From contig JAGWRQ010000020.1 of assembly GCA_028869615.1 (NCBI GenBank), positions 1 through 17,336 of the forward strand: a stretch of DNA of 17,336 nucleotides, read 5' to 3'. Below, one piece after another: positions 1 to 9,234 of the stretch; the first letter of the stretch is position 1; every line of letters begins with the position of its first letter. This DNA comes from Candidatus Methylomirabilota bacterium. Lineage in GTDB: Bacteria; Methylomirabilota; Methylomirabilia; Methylomirabilales; Methylomirabilaceae. Position numbers and translations under genes: made by a program. Below the pieces are notes generated by a model. The model was not told the DNA's origin, searched no databases, and worked only from the letters and a program-made list of their open reading frames with translations.

Positions 1-1079
1 TCGATCGCCATGATCCTGAGGTAGTAACAGGAACGGACGGCCGCCATCTCCTTGACCTCGGCCTCGGCTTCCGAGATCTGCGGAGGTGGAACGCCCCTCG
101 CGCTCGGATCGTGCAGCAGGCCCCTGGCGATCTCGGCGATGTCGCTCACGACGGCCGAGGCGGTCGGCATCTGGCCCGCTCCGCGCCCGTAGAACATCAA
201 CGAACCCACTGCGTCGCCGACAACATAGACGGCGTTGTGAACGCCGCCGACCGAAGCCAGCAGGTCATCTTCAGGGATAAGCGCCGGATGCACCCTCGCC
301 TCAAGCTCGCTATTGAGCTGTTTGGCGATCGCCAGCAGCTTGATCCGGTACCCCAACTCGCGGGCGTATTCGATGTCGGAGGCGTCGATCTGCCTGATCC
401 CCTCGACGTGGATACGGTCGAAGGGAACATAGGCCCCGAACGCCAGCGTCGCCAGGATCTGGAGCTTGTGGGCGGAGTCGATCCCGTCCACGTCCAAGGA
501 GGGATTGGCCTCGGCATAGCCGTGGGCTTGTGCCTCGGCCAACACCTCGGCGAACGGCCGCCTGCTGTCCGTCATCGTCGTGAGGATATAATTACAGGTG
601 CCGTTCACGATTCCGATAATCGAACGAACCCGATCGGCTACCAACCCCTCCTTCATCGCCCGGATCAGCGGGATGCCGCCGCAGACGCTGGCCTCAAACC
701 CGATCGATACCCGACGCGCCGCCGCGGTCCGATACAGTTCAAGCCCGTGGGTGGCCAGCAGTGCCTTGTTCGCTGTGACCAGATGCTTGTCTCGGTTGAG
801 CGCTTCCCGACAAAACCTGAGCGCGACATCATATCCCCCGATCAGCTCAACGATGATGTCGATCTCAGGATCCTCCAGCACGGCCGTCGCATCGGTGGTC
901 AGTATGGTCTGGTCCACATCAACGTTGCGCCGTCGATGGATATCGGTGTCGGCGATTCGACGGATCACCACCTGTCCGCCGAGCCGTTGCTGCAAGAGGG
1001 CGCCGTTGTCCTGAATCAGCTTCACAACCCCGGAACCCACTGTCCCGAACCCCAAGATACCGATCTGTACCGATTTCAT
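1..1079 (-). CDS. hom: Homoserine dehydrogenase, 3' end cut by the window edge
   Basis: The protein is an NAD(P)-dependent oxidoreductase that reduces aspartate semialdehyde to homoserine, the branch step toward threonine and methionine. Translation of the minus strand gives 359 residues with no stop. The N-terminus has the Rossmann motif GFGTVG at residues 10-15. The family motifs HLVTANKALLA, GIVNGTCNYILTTM and LDVDGIDSAHKL follow in the usual order. The last visible residues (YYLRIMAI) look like the first strand of a C-terminal ACT domain, so roughly 70-80 residues, including most of the feedback-binding domain, should lie outside the window. The ATG is preceded by a GGGAG/GAAGTGAG ribosome-binding stretch and lies 17 bases after the purL stop, so it is probably co-transcribed with the pur genes. 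Function is certain from motifs; regulation by threonine is inferred from the ACT start only. Confidence 0.95.
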   Translation of the reverse strand, partial: MKSVQIGILGFGTVGSGVVKLIQDNGALLQQRLGGQVVIRRIADTDIHRRRNVDVDQTILTTDATAVLEDPEIDIIVELIGGYDVALRFCREALNRDKHLVTANKALLATHGLELYRTAAARRVSIGFEASVCGGIPLIRAMKEGLVADRVRSIIGIVNGTCNYILTTMTDSRRPFAEVLAEAQAHGYAEANPSLDVDGIDSAHKLQILATLAFGAYVPFDRIHVEGIRQIDASDIEYARELGYRIKLLAIAKQLNSELEARVHPALIPEDDLLASVGGVHNAVYVVGDAVGSLMFYGRGAGQMPTASAVVSDIAEIARGLLHDPSARGVPPPQISEAEAEVKEMAAVRSCYYLRIMAI

Positions 1080-1096
1080 CTCACTTCTCTCCCGCC

Positions 1097-3313
1097 TCAC
1101 GCGCCCAGGGCCGACGCCAGCCCGCTTCGCCAGGCGGTCTCGACCTCTGCCATAGAAAGATCAAGCCCGCACGCCGGGCCGCGAAGCCTGAACCTTGTTC
1201 CGCCAACAGTTCCAAGAAGCGCCACGGGAACCTGGTGCGCCGCCGCAATCTTCTCCAGTCTCGGCCAGTCGGACGCCTTGAGAGAGACGACGATCCGGGA
1301 TTGCGATTCCCCGAAGAGCAGCGCATCGGGGCGAATCGTATCCTTCAGTTGGACATCGACACCGATCGGCGTCGCTCCCAGGCACGACTCCGCCAGCGCA
1401 ACGGCCAGCCCACCATCCGAGCAGTCATGCGCCGAGCTGATGATCCCCGCTCGGATTGCCTCGAGGCAGACGCGCTGCACGGCCCGCTCCCTGGCCAAGT
1501 CCAACGAAGGTGGCTCGCCCTGTACCAGGCCGAACCGGATCGCGAGATACTCACTGGCTCCCAACTCTTCCCGCGTCTCCCCCAGGAGCGCCACCAGATC
1601 CCCCTCGTGCTTGAACCACTGGCCTGTGGCGTAGGCGGCATCATCCAGAAGGCCGACCATCCCGATCATGGGCGTGGGAAATATCGCGTTGCCCGATGTC
1701 TCATTGTACAAGCTCACGTTGCCGCCGGTGACGGGGGTCTGCAGAGCCCGGCAGGCATCGCCGATTCCCTTCACCGCCTCGACGAACTGCCACATGATCT
1801 CCGGTCGCTCCGGGCTGCCGAAGTTCAGGCAGTTGGTGATGGCAAGCGGCTCACCACCCGCGCAGACGACGTTCCTGGCCGCCTCAGCCACAGCGATCAT
1901 CGCCCCTCGACGCGGGTTGACGGCACAGTAGCGGCCATTGCCATCGGTAGAAAGCGCAATGGCTCGTCTACCTCCGGGTAGTCGCAGGACCACGGCATCC
2001 GACCCCGGCCCGACGATCGTACCCAGGAACAGCATATGGTCATATCGCTCCCAGACCCGTTCCTTGCAACAGAGGTTGGGCGACCGCAACAGCTCCAACA
2101 GGACGGCCGCGTAGTCGTCAGGCAGTGGAAGGCGATCCAGGTCGAGCCGTTGCCGCGCATCGGCCTCGGCGGGGCGGCGGCTCGGCCGGTGATAGGCGGG
2201 CGCCTCCGACGCCAAGGCGCCGGCCGGGATCTCCGCAACCGGCCTGCCATGATCCAGGACCCGCAGCAGCCCCCCCTCAGTCACCCGCCCGATCACCGCC
2301 GCGTCAAGGTCCCACTTCTCAAAGACTGTTCGGACTCGCTCCTCGCTTCCTGCTTTCGCGACGACCAGCATCCGCTCCTGCGACTCCGAGAGCATCAATT
2401 CATAGGCCGTCATCCCCGGCTCTCGCCGGGGGACACGGGCGAGATCGATCTCGATCCCAGTGCCGCCGCGAGCGGCCATCTCGGCGGTCGCGCAGGTCAA
2501 CCCCGCCGCTCCCATGTCCTGGACCGCGACCAGATCGTCCCCCTCCATCAGCTCAAGACAGGCCTCGATCAGCAGCTTCTCACGAAACGGGTCGCCGACC
2601 TGGACGGTCGGTCTCCTTGCCTCGGCCCCCTCATCGAAGACGTCGGACGCCATCGTGGCGCCATGGATGCCGTCGCGTCCGGTCTTGGCCCCGACATAGA
2701 TCACCGGGTTATCAATCCCGCCGGCCTTAGCAAAGAAGAGCCGATCCTTTCGGGCGATCCCGACGCACATGACATTCACCAGCGGGTTGCCGCTGTACGG
2801 CTCGGCGAAGCCGGCCTCTCCACCCACCGTCGGCACGCCAACAGCATTGCCGTACCCGGCAATCCCGGCAACCACGCTACTGAACAGGTAGCGGTTTTTC
2901 GGATCGGTCAGCGGCCCGAAACGGAGCGAATCACACAGCGCAATCGGCCTTGCGCCCATGGTGAAGATATCCCGGATGATCCCCCCCACACCTGTGGCCG
3001 CCCCCTGATACGGCTCGATGAAAGACGGATGGTTGTGACTTTCCATCTTGAAGACAAGCGCCAGCCCATCCCCGATGTCCAGGACACCTGCGTTCTCCCC
3101 CGGCCCCTGAAGGATGCGCGGGCCTTCTGTCGGCAGCGTCGCCAGATGGACCCGCGAGCTTTTATAGCTGCAGTGTTCCGACCACATCGCGCCGAACATC
3201 CCCAGCTCGACCAGGTTGGGTTCACGACCCAGGTGCGCTACAATCCTGTCGTACTCGTCAGCCGTCAGGCCGTGCGACGCTATCAGATCCGGGGATACCA
3301 CCGATACGGTCAT
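1097..3313 (-). CDS. purL: Phosphoribosylformylglycinamidine synthase, large subunit PurL (small-type)
   Basis: This is the ATP-dependent synthetase subunit that converts FGAR to FGAM in the fourth step of purine synthesis, using ammonia supplied by PurQ. The product is 738 residues, the usual length of the small PurL that works with separate PurS and PurQ. Visible motifs are the catalytic-His segment [11 protein letters not shown] (His about 47), KMESHNHPS at 89-97, [12 protein letters not shown] at 155-166, [14 protein letters not shown] at 238-251, QDMGAAGL at 265-272 and the second-half motif [12 protein letters not shown] near 640. I chose the ATG at 3313 because GAGG lies 8 bases upstream, just after the purQ stop. 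In-frame ATGs at 3331 and 3358 would extend the N-terminus by 6 or 15 residues into purQ without recognisable family sequence. Ten bases separate it from purQ. Confidence 0.97.
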   Translation of the reverse strand: MTVSVVSPDLIASHGLTADEYDRIVAHLGREPNLVELGMFGAMWSEHCSYKSSRVHLATLPTEGPRILQGPGENAGVLDIGDGLALVFKMESHNHPSFIEPYQGAATGVGGIIRDIFTMGARPIALCDSLRFGPLTDPKNRYLFSSVVAGIAGYGNAVGVPTVGGEAGFAEPYSGNPLVNVMCVGIARKDRLFFAKAGGIDNPVIYVGAKTGRDGIHGATMASDVFDEGAEARRPTVQVGDPFREKLLIEACLELMEGDDLVAVQDMGAAGLTCATAEMAARGGTGIEIDLARVPRREPGMTAYELMLSESQERMLVVAKAGSEERVRTVFEKWDLDAAVIGRVTEGGLLRVLDHGRPVAEIPAGALASEAPAYHRPSRRPAEADARQRLDLDRLPLPDDYAAVLLELLRSPNLCCKERVWERYDHMLFLGTIVGPGSDAVVLRLPGGRRAIALSTDGNGRYCAVNPRRGAMIAVAEAARNVVCAGGEPLAITNCLNFGSPERPEIMWQFVEAVKGIGDACRALQTPVTGGNVSLYNETSGNAIFPTPMIGMVGLLDDAAYATGQWFKHEGDLVALLGETREELGASEYLAIRFGLVQGEPPSLDLARERAVQRVCLEAIRAGIISSAHDCSDGGLAVALAESCLGATPIGVDVQLKDTIRPDALLFGESQSRIVVSLKASDWPRLEKIAAAHQVPVALLGTVGGTRFRLRGPACGLDLSMAEVETAWRSGLASALGA

Positions 3314-3323
3314 CACGCAGACC

Positions 3324-4019
3324 TCAGGCATGAACAAAGGTGTCAAGAATCGACGCAAACATCAGGCCGCCATCCTCAGAACCCAGGATCGGCTCGGCAG
3401 CCCGCTCCGGATGAGGCATCAATCCAAGGATGTTGCGGCGTTCATTACAGATGCCGGCGATGTGATCGAGCGACCCGTTCGGGTTCGCGTCCTTCGCGAG
3501 CGCCCCCGTCGCATCGCAATAGCGAAAGATGATCTGGTCGCCCTCGACCAGCCGTTTCCACCCGGCTTGGTCGATGTAGTATCGCCCGTCGCCATGCGAA
3601 ATCGGCATCCGCACCACCTGCCCCGGCTGCATGACGGCTGTGAACGGGGTCTGCCGGCTTTCCACCCGCAGGTGGACCCATCTGCACCGGTAGTGCAGGC
3701 AGTCGTTAGGCAAGAGCGCGCCGGGTAGCAATCCTGCCTCGGTCAAGATCTGAAACCCGTTGCAGCTCCCGAGAACCAAGCCGCCAGATTCCGCAAAGGC
3801 AGCCACCGCGCGCATGACGGGGGACAGCCGTGCGATCGCGCCGGCCCGCAGATAGTCGCCATGGGCGAATCCTCCCGGGAGGATCACGCAACCCACGCCC
3901 TTAAGATCGGCCTCCTTATGCCAGAGGTAGCAGGCCTCCTCCTTCAAGACGTTCACAATGACATGGTAGAAGTCCTGGTGGCTCCAGGAGCCGGGAAAGA
4001 CCACAATACCGAACTTCAT
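3324..4019 (-). CDS. purQ: Phosphoribosylformylglycinamidine synthase, glutaminase subunit PurQ
   Basis: PurQ is a class I glutamine amidotransferase that releases ammonia from glutamine for PurL. The 231-residue protein shows the nucleophile elbow GSCNGFQ with Cys86 and the His203/Glu205 pair in GLMPHPERA, completing the catalytic triad. The [18 protein letters not shown] segment at 48-64 is typical of PurQ. The N-terminal loop reads FPGSWSHQD rather than the common PGSNCD form, a small departure in an otherwise normal sequence. Its ATG overlaps the purS stop by 4 bases (ATGA), which fits coupled translation of complex partners. It is followed after 10 bases by purL. Confidence 0.97.
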   Translation of the reverse strand: MKFGIVVFPGSWSHQDFYHVIVNVLKEEACYLWHKEADLKGVGCVILPGGFAHGDYLRAGAIARLSPVMRAVAAFAESGGLVLGSCNGFQILTEAGLLPGALLPNDCLHYRCRWVHLRVESRQTPFTAVMQPGQVVRMPISHGDGRYYIDQAGWKRLVEGDQIIFRYCDATGALAKDANPNGSLDHIAGICNERRNILGLMPHPERAAEPILGSEDGGLMFASILDTFVHA

Positions 4020-4270
4020 CCTGCGGCCCCCTCCAGCTCGAAGCGGTAGTCTTCAATCACCGGATTTGCGAGCAGCCGCCTGCACATCTCCTCGACCTGC
4101 GCAGTCGCCTGCTCCTTCGTCAGGCTGTTCAGCGTCAGCACCATGAACTTGCCGACTCGTACGTCCGCCAGCCCCTGAAACCCCAGCGCTTCAAGGGCCG
4201 ACCGTACCGTGTCCCCCTGGGCGTCGAGGACGCCCGGCTTCAAGGTGACATAGATCTTCGCGGTCAGCAT
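4016..4270 (-). CDS. purS: FGAM synthase accessory subunit PurS
   Basis: PurS is the small bridging subunit of the three-part FGAM synthase, holding PurQ against PurL. The 84-residue sequence starts MLTAKIYVTLKPGVLDAQGDTV and contains GFQGLADVRVGKFMVL and a C-terminal CRRLLANPVIEDYRFEL, all characteristic of the family. The open frame runs further upstream inside purB, but the ATG at 4270 gives the normal family N-terminus and lies 1 base after the purB stop, so the longer form is rejected. No strong Shine-Dalgarno is visible, and translation is probably coupled to purB. The stop overlaps the purQ start in an ATGA. Confidence 0.95.
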   Translation of the reverse strand: MLTAKIYVTLKPGVLDAQGDTVRSALEALGFQGLADVRVGKFMVLTLNSLTKEQATAQVEEMCRRLLANPVIEDYRFELEGAAG

Positions 4271-4271
4271 G

Positions 4272-5564
4272 TCACAGCCCCACACGAGCAAAGATGTCAT
4301 CCAGATGCCGAAAATGATAGCCCAGGTCAAAGCAGCTTTCAACCTCGCCCGGCGAGAGGTGTCGGCAGATCTCCGGATCGGCCAGCAGGAGCAGCTTGAA
4401 CGGTTCACCCGACTCCCAGGCCTTCATGGCGTGTCGCTGCACCAGCCGGTAGGCCTCTTCCCGGCTAAGCCCCTTCCCCACCAGTGCCAGTAATACCGCC
4501 TCCGAAAACACCAGCCCCCCTGTCAGCTCCAGATTGCGCTGCATGCGATCCGGATAGACCCGCAGGCCCTCAAGCACCTCCCGGAACCTTACCAACAGAT
4601 AGTCAAGCAGGATGGTCGCATCAGGCAGAATCACCCGTTCCACGGATGAGTGGCTGATGTCGCGCTCGTGCCATAACGGCACATTCTCCAAGCTCGACTG
4701 GGCGTAGCTTCTCAGCAATCTCGCCAACCCGGACACCTGCTCGCAGGCAACCGGGTTCCGCTTGTGCGGCATGGCCGACGAGCCCTTCTGTCCCTCGACA
4801 AACGGCTCCTCAACCTCACGCACCTCGGTCCGCTGCAGGTGACGGATCTCGGTGGCGAATTTGTCGAGCGAGGTCCCGATCAGCGCAAGCGTGAGCACAA
4901 ATTCGGCGTGTCGATCCCTGGAGAGGATCTGGCTGGAAATCGGCGCGGGCTTCAGCCCCAACCTAGCGCAGACATACTGCTCCACAAACAGCGGCAGATG
5001 GGCAAAGGTCCCGACGGCGCCGGAGAGCTTGCCGTAGGCAACCGTCTCCCTGGCTCGACGGAGGCGATCGAGATCGCGCGCCACTTCGCAATACCAGAGC
5101 GCCAGCTTCAAACCGAAGGTCGTCGGCTCGGCATGGATCCCATGCGTCCGCCCGATCATCATCGTTCGCTTGTGGCATCGGGCGAGGTCGGCGAGCGTCT
5201 GCGAGAGCGCCTCCAAGTCTTCCAGCAGGATACCGGCAGCCTGTTGAAGCTGTACCGCCAGGGCCGTATCAACCACATCGTAGGATGTCAGCCCAAAGTG
5301 CAGGTAGCGCGCCTCCGGGCCGACCCGCTCCGCCACCGCAGACACAAAGGCGATGACGTCGTGGCGAACTTCCCGTTCGATCTCCTGGATACGGTTGATG
5401 TCGTAGCCGGCCCGCTCCCGAATAACGGCCAACGCCTCGCGGGGAACGACGCCCAGCTCGGCCCACGCCTCGCATGCCAACAGCTCGATGCGCAACCAGG
5501 CGGCGTAGCGACTCTGCGGGTCCCATACGGAAACCATCCGGGGAAGCGCGTAGCGGGGAATCAT
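4272..5564 (-). CDS. purB: Adenylosuccinate lyase
   Basis: PurB performs two fumarate-releasing steps in purine synthesis, SAICAR to AICAR and adenylosuccinate to AMP. The product is 430 residues, the size of the Bacillus/Thermotoga-type enzyme. It shows HFGLTSYDVVDT at 89-100, GRTHGIHAEPTTFG at 138-151 with the likely catalytic His141, and the fumarase/aspartase superfamily signature GSSAMPHKRNP at 261-271 with the mobile-loop catalytic Ser. The start MIPRYALPRMVSVW is the usual family start. It lies 12 bases after the M16 peptidase stop, without a clear Shine-Dalgarno. It opens the pur group purB-purS-purQ-purL. Confidence 0.97.
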   Translation of the reverse strand: MIPRYALPRMVSVWDPQSRYAAWLRIELLACEAWAELGVVPREALAVIRERAGYDINRIQEIEREVRHDVIAFVSAVAERVGPEARYLHFGLTSYDVVDTALAVQLQQAAGILLEDLEALSQTLADLARCHKRTMMIGRTHGIHAEPTTFGLKLALWYCEVARDLDRLRRARETVAYGKLSGAVGTFAHLPLFVEQYVCARLGLKPAPISSQILSRDRHAEFVLTLALIGTSLDKFATEIRHLQRTEVREVEEPFVEGQKGSSAMPHKRNPVACEQVSGLARLLRSYAQSSLENVPLWHERDISHSSVERVILPDATILLDYLLVRFREVLEGLRVYPDRMQRNLELTGGLVFSEAVLLALVGKGLSREEAYRLVQRHAMKAWESGEPFKLLLLADPEICRHLSPGEVESCFDLGYHFRHLDDIFARVGL

Positions 5565-5576
5565 CGGGGTACGTGA

Positions 5577-6830
5577 TTAGGAGAGCAAAGCCGCCTGGGC
5601 AACAGGGCCGATCGTGGTGATGGCAAACGTCTCGTCGCGCAAGATCCTTCTCGTCAGCGACTCGAACTGCTCGATGGACACCGAATCGATCCCGGCGATG
5701 ATGTCATCCAAGCTATAGGCGCCCTCGAAATAGATCTCTGTCTTGGCAAGGCGCGTCATCCGACTGCTGGTCCCCTCGAGACCGAGGAGCAGATTGCCCT
5801 TCAGCTGATCCTTCGCCCGTTGAAGATCGTCGGGATCGACCGGCTGATTCCGCAGACGGGCGCACTCAGCCCGAATCAGGTCCACAACCTGGCCCGAGGA
5901 CTCCGGATTAGTCCCGGCATAAATCACCAGCAGACCACAATCACGATACGAGGCCTGGTACGAGTAGATCGAATACGCGAGACCTCGCTTTTCACGAATC
6001 TCCTGAAAGAGTCTGGAGCTCATGCTGCCGCCCAGCATGGCGTTTAACAGGTAGAGGGCGTAGCGATCCACATGCGCATGCGGCAGGCCATCCGTGCCGA
6101 GGCACAGGTGGAGCTGGGCCGTATCACGCTCCTCTATCCTGACCGCCGCCGTACAACTCGGCGGTGGAAGCTCGGCGTGAACAGATCGACCGTTAAACCC
6201 ATTGAACGCTTGCGCCACCAGATCGACGAGTCGCTCGTGTTCGAGATCACCAGCGGCCACGACCACGGTCCGATCAGGACGATAGAATCGATCCATGTGG
6301 CAGCGGACGTCGTCGTGCGTGAAGAGACGCACCGTTTCTTTCCGCCCCAGGATCGGTCTGGCCACCGGGTGATCGTTCCAGATCGCCTCCGCAAAGAGGT
6401 CGTGGACCAGGTCATCGGGGGTATCCTCCACCATCTTGATCTCCTGGAGCACCACGTCTCGCTCCCGCTCGATATCTTTGGAGTCAAGGTTGGAGTGCAA
6501 AAAGGTATCAGCCAGGATATCAACGGCCAGAGGCAGGTGCTCGCCCAGGACCTTGGCATAAAAACAGGTAGTCTCGCGGCTCGTGAAGGCGTCGAGTGTG
6601 CCACCGACGGCGTCGATCGCCTTGGCGATCTCCTGCGCGCTTCGCCGCTGGGTCCCCTTAAAGAGCATGTGCTCGATGAAGTGCGAAATGCCGGCCACCT
6701 CTCCCGCCTCGTCCCGTGATCCGACCCGTACCCACACGCCGATGGTTGCCGACTTGACGGCAGGCATCCGCTCGCTCAGCACGACCATCCCGTTCGGCAG
6801 CATGTCGCGATCATAGGAGAGACGGCTCAT
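5577..6830 (-). CDS. M16 family zinc peptidase (processing-peptidase-like, MlpA/YmxG type)
   Basis: This is an inverzincin metallopeptidase related to the mitochondrial processing peptidase beta subunit and to the B. subtilis protein encoded downstream of pnp. The 417-residue chain has the inverted zinc motif HFIEH (His50, Glu53, His54), and the distal zinc ligand Glu130 in VVLQEIK lies 76 residues after His54, as the family requires. The second half contains the conserved GLAYSIYSY segment and GLEGTSSRM. No signal peptide or membrane segment is visible, so it is probably cytoplasmic. With a complete active site it should be the catalytic rather than the regulatory type. It starts 16 bases after the pnp stop. 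The natural substrate cannot be read from sequence. Confidence 0.93.
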   Translation of the reverse strand: MSRLSYDRDMLPNGMVVLSERMPAVKSATIGVWVRVGSRDEAGEVAGISHFIEHMLFKGTQRRSAQEIAKAIDAVGGTLDAFTSRETTCFYAKVLGEHLPLAVDILADTFLHSNLDSKDIERERDVVLQEIKMVEDTPDDLVHDLFAEAIWNDHPVARPILGRKETVRLFTHDDVRCHMDRFYRPDRTVVVAAGDLEHERLVDLVAQAFNGFNGRSVHAELPPPSCTAAVRIEERDTAQLHLCLGTDGLPHAHVDRYALYLLNAMLGGSMSSRLFQEIREKRGLAYSIYSYQASYRDCGLLVIYAGTNPESSGQVVDLIRAECARLRNQPVDPDDLQRAKDQLKGNLLLGLEGTSSRMTRLAKTEIYFEGAYSLDDIIAGIDSVSIEQFESLTRRILRDETFAITTIGPVAQAALLS

Positions 6831-6846
6831 TACGTCAGGATGACCT

Positions 6847-8946
6847 CTACTCCGCCTTGACCTGCGTTTCCGACTGTACCACCTCTTTCCGACTCAACCG
6901 GATCTTTCCGTTCTTGTCGACGTCGATCACTTTCACCATGACCTCGTCTCCTTCCGCCAAGACATCCTCGACTCGCTTCACCCGGTGTTCGGCAATTTGA
7001 GAGATATGCAGCAGTCCATCGGTGCCGGGCAGAATCTGAACGAAAGCGCCAAAGTCCATGATCTTGACCACCTTCCCTTGATAGACCTTGCCGACCTCAG
7101 GAACCTCGACGATCTTGCTGATGATCGACAACGCCTTCTGCGCTGCCTCTTCGTCAACCGAGGCGATCTCGACCCGTCCGTCGTCAGACACATCGATCTT
7201 TGCCCCGGAGTCTGCCACAATCCCGCGGATCACCTTGCCGCCCGGGCCGATGACATCACGGATTTTGTCCACCGGAATCATCAGCGTGATAATGCGGGGG
7301 GCATACGCTGACATATTCGACCTTGGCTCCGCGATGGCGCGGTCCATCTGATCCAAAATGTGGAGGCGGGCGCGCCTGGCCTGATCCAGCGCCTTCGGCA
7401 TAAGGCTGGGCGTAATGCCTTGGGTCTTGATATCCAGTTGCAGCGCGGTGATCCCTTTCCGGGTGCCGGCCACCTTAAAGTCCATATCGCCAAGGTGATC
7501 CTCAAGTCCGATGATATCGGTGAGAATCGCCGCCTGCTCATTTTCCATGACGAGCCCCATCGCGACTCCGGCCACCGCCGACCGGATCGGAACCCCGGCA
7601 TCCATCAAGCTGAGGCTTGCGCCACAGACCGTAGCCATGGAAGACGACCCGTTCGATTCGAGGATATCCGAGACGATCCGAAGGGTATACGCAAACTCCT
7701 CCTTCGTCGGCAGCGCCGCGAGAAGCGCCCGCTCGGCAAGCGCCCCGTGCCCAATCTCACGCCGACCGGGACCGCGCATGAACTTGACCTCGCCGACGCT
7801 GAACGGTGGAAAATTATAATGGAGCATAAACCGTTTAGTGCCCTCTCCCTCGAGATTATCCAGACGCTGTTCATCTTCCGAGGTGCCGAGCGTCGTGGTC
7901 ACGAGCGCTTGAGTCTGACCCCTGGTGAAGAGGGCCGATCCATGAGTCCTCGGCAAGACACTGACCTCGGCGGTGATCGGCCGGACCTCCTCGAGCGACC
8001 GCCCGTCCGCCCGCCTCCCGTCTTCCAGGATCATTCGGCGCAACTCCTCATGCTCGATCTGCTCGAACAGGCTCCTGACGACTGCTGTCCGGTCCTCCGG
8101 CTCATTGCTGAACGCCGCTATAACCTCGTCAAGGAGCGCCTGCCGACGGCTGCGCTGCTCCTCCTTCTCGGCGATCCCGGTCAGAGTCCGAAGCTCTTGG
8201 CGGGCCAGACGGTTCACGCGCTCACCCAACTCGGGATCCACAGGGGGAACACTGAATGGCGCCTTTTCAACCCGAAGCTCTTTCGCCAGCTCCAGCGCCA
8301 TGTCAATCATGGGCTGAATCCCCTTGTGCCCAAACTCGATCGCCTCCATCATCAACGCTTCAGGAACCTCGTTCGCTCCGGCCTCAAGCATCACCACAGC
8401 GCTTCGGGTCCCTGCGACCACCATATCGATGTCGGACCCTTCCATCTGGGCATAGGTTGGATTGAGGACCAACTTACCCCCTACCCGTCCTACCCGGACC
8501 GCACCGATCGGCCCGAGGAACGGGATGGGCGCTATGGTGAGAGCGGCAGAGGCGCCCAACACCGCCAGGACGTCAGGGTCGTTTTCTTGGTCGGCCGATA
8601 GGACCGTAGCGATAATCTGGACGTCATGCCGATAGCCATCCGGGAAAAGAGGACGGAGTGGGCGATCGATGAGGCGCGAGGTCAGCGTCTCCTTCTCATG
8701 GGGCCGACCCTCTCGCTTAAAGAAGCCGCCAGGGATCTTGCCCGCTGCATAGGCCCGTTCCTGGTAATCAACAGTGAGCGGGAAGAAATCGACCCCCTGT
8801 CGCATCTGTTTCGACGCCACCGCCGTGACCAGAACAACCGTATCGCCGTACTGAACCAACACAGCGCCGTCGGCCTGCCTGGCCACGCGCCCGGCCTCGA
8901 TACTGAATGGCTTTCCTTCGATGATCCGCTCGACACGACAACTCAT
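6847..8946 (-). CDS. pnp: Polynucleotide phosphorylase (polyribonucleotide nucleotidyltransferase)
   Basis: PNPase is a trimeric 3'-5' phosphorolytic exoribonuclease and a degradosome component in many bacteria. The 699-residue chain has the full domain order: RNase PH core 1 (about 10-225, with [21 protein letters not shown]), an all-helical linker (about 235-305), RNase PH core 2 (about 310-540) with the catalytic [10 protein letters not shown] at 486-495, a KH domain (about 552-610, GPGG at 567-570) and an S1 domain (about 618-690, [22 protein letters not shown]). Its ATG overlaps the rpsO stop in an ATGA. There is therefore no intergenic space for the RNase III hairpin through which E. 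coli pnp is autoregulated. Expression is likely coupled to rpsO translation. Confidence 0.98.
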   Translation of the reverse strand: MSCRVERIIEGKPFSIEAGRVARQADGAVLVQYGDTVVLVTAVASKQMRQGVDFFPLTVDYQERAYAAGKIPGGFFKREGRPHEKETLTSRLIDRPLRPLFPDGYRHDVQIIATVLSADQENDPDVLAVLGASAALTIAPIPFLGPIGAVRVGRVGGKLVLNPTYAQMEGSDIDMVVAGTRSAVVMLEAGANEVPEALMMEAIEFGHKGIQPMIDMALELAKELRVEKAPFSVPPVDPELGERVNRLARQELRTLTGIAEKEEQRSRRQALLDEVIAAFSNEPEDRTAVVRSLFEQIEHEELRRMILEDGRRADGRSLEEVRPITAEVSVLPRTHGSALFTRGQTQALVTTTLGTSEDEQRLDNLEGEGTKRFMLHYNFPPFSVGEVKFMRGPGRREIGHGALAERALLAALPTKEEFAYTLRIVSDILESNGSSSMATVCGASLSLMDAGVPIRSAVAGVAMGLVMENEQAAILTDIIGLEDHLGDMDFKVAGTRKGITALQLDIKTQGITPSLMPKALDQARRARLHILDQMDRAIAEPRSNMSAYAPRIITLMIPVDKIRDVIGPGGKVIRGIVADSGAKIDVSDDGRVEIASVDEEAAQKALSIISKIVEVPEVGKVYQGKVVKIMDFGAFVQILPGTDGLLHISQIAEHRVKRVEDVLAEGDEVMVKVIDVDKNGKIRLSRKEVVQSETQVKAE

Positions 8947-9212
8947 TTACGAATTCCCAGCCTTTCGATGATCTGTTTATACCTGGTCGCGTCTTTGCTC
9001 CTGAGGTAATCCAGGAGCTTCCGGCGCCGTGCGACAAGGCGGAGCAGGCCTCGCCTGGAGTGGAAGTCTTTCTTGTGACCGTTCAGGTGTTCGGTCAGAT
9101 AGCCGATTCGCCCGGTCAGAAGCGCGATCTGCACATCCGGGGAGCCGGAGTCGGTGTCATGGAGTCGATACTGCCCGATGATCTCTTGCTTGTTTGTAGA
9201 CGCCTTGCCCAC
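8943..9212 (-). CDS. rpsO: 30S ribosomal protein S15 (GTG start)
   Basis: S15 binds the central domain of 16S rRNA early in 30S assembly. The frame gives 89 residues from GTG, the standard family length. It contains [23 protein letters not shown] and [25 protein letters not shown], the conserved rRNA-binding segments. There is no in-frame ATG near the N-terminus. The GTG at 9212 is supported by AAAGGAGG ten bases upstream and by the length match. An ATG adjacent to that Shine-Dalgarno is out of frame and too close. The gene sits 22 bases after ribF and overlaps pnp by 4 bases. Confidence 0.96.
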   Translation of the reverse strand: MGKASTNKQEIIGQYRLHDTDSGSPDVQIALLTGRIGYLTEHLNGHKKDFHSRRGLLRLVARRRKLLDYLRSKDATRYKQIIERLGIRK

Positions 9213-9222
9213 GAAGCCGCAT

Positions 9223-9230
9223 CCTCCTTT
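9223..9230 (-). promoter_or_regulatory. Ribosome-binding site of rpsO
   Basis: On the minus strand AAAGGAGG lies between the ribF stop and the rpsO GTG, with 10 bases to the GTG. This strong match decides the non-ATG start of rpsO. Confidence 0.8.
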
Positions 9231-9234
9231 CTTC

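Noticed and set aside
111..1634. Long open frame on the + strand (507 codons) opposite hom and purL
   Set aside because: It is antisense to two clear enzymes, its translation resembles no family, and it arises from GC-rich codon use. The same applies to the + strand frames at 2036-3532 and 7360-8601.
3314..3358. Upstream starts for purL at 3358 or 3331
   Set aside because: They add residues with no PurL character that overlap the purQ end; the ATG at 3313 has GAGG at good distance.
4271..4408. N-terminal extension of purS with a hydrophobic stretch
   Set aside because: The extension lies inside the purB coding region in another frame; PurS proteins begin at the ATG at 4270.
9220..9222. ATG immediately after the rpsO Shine-Dalgarno as the start codon
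   Set aside because: It is out of frame with S15 and directly abuts AGGAGG, too close for initiation.
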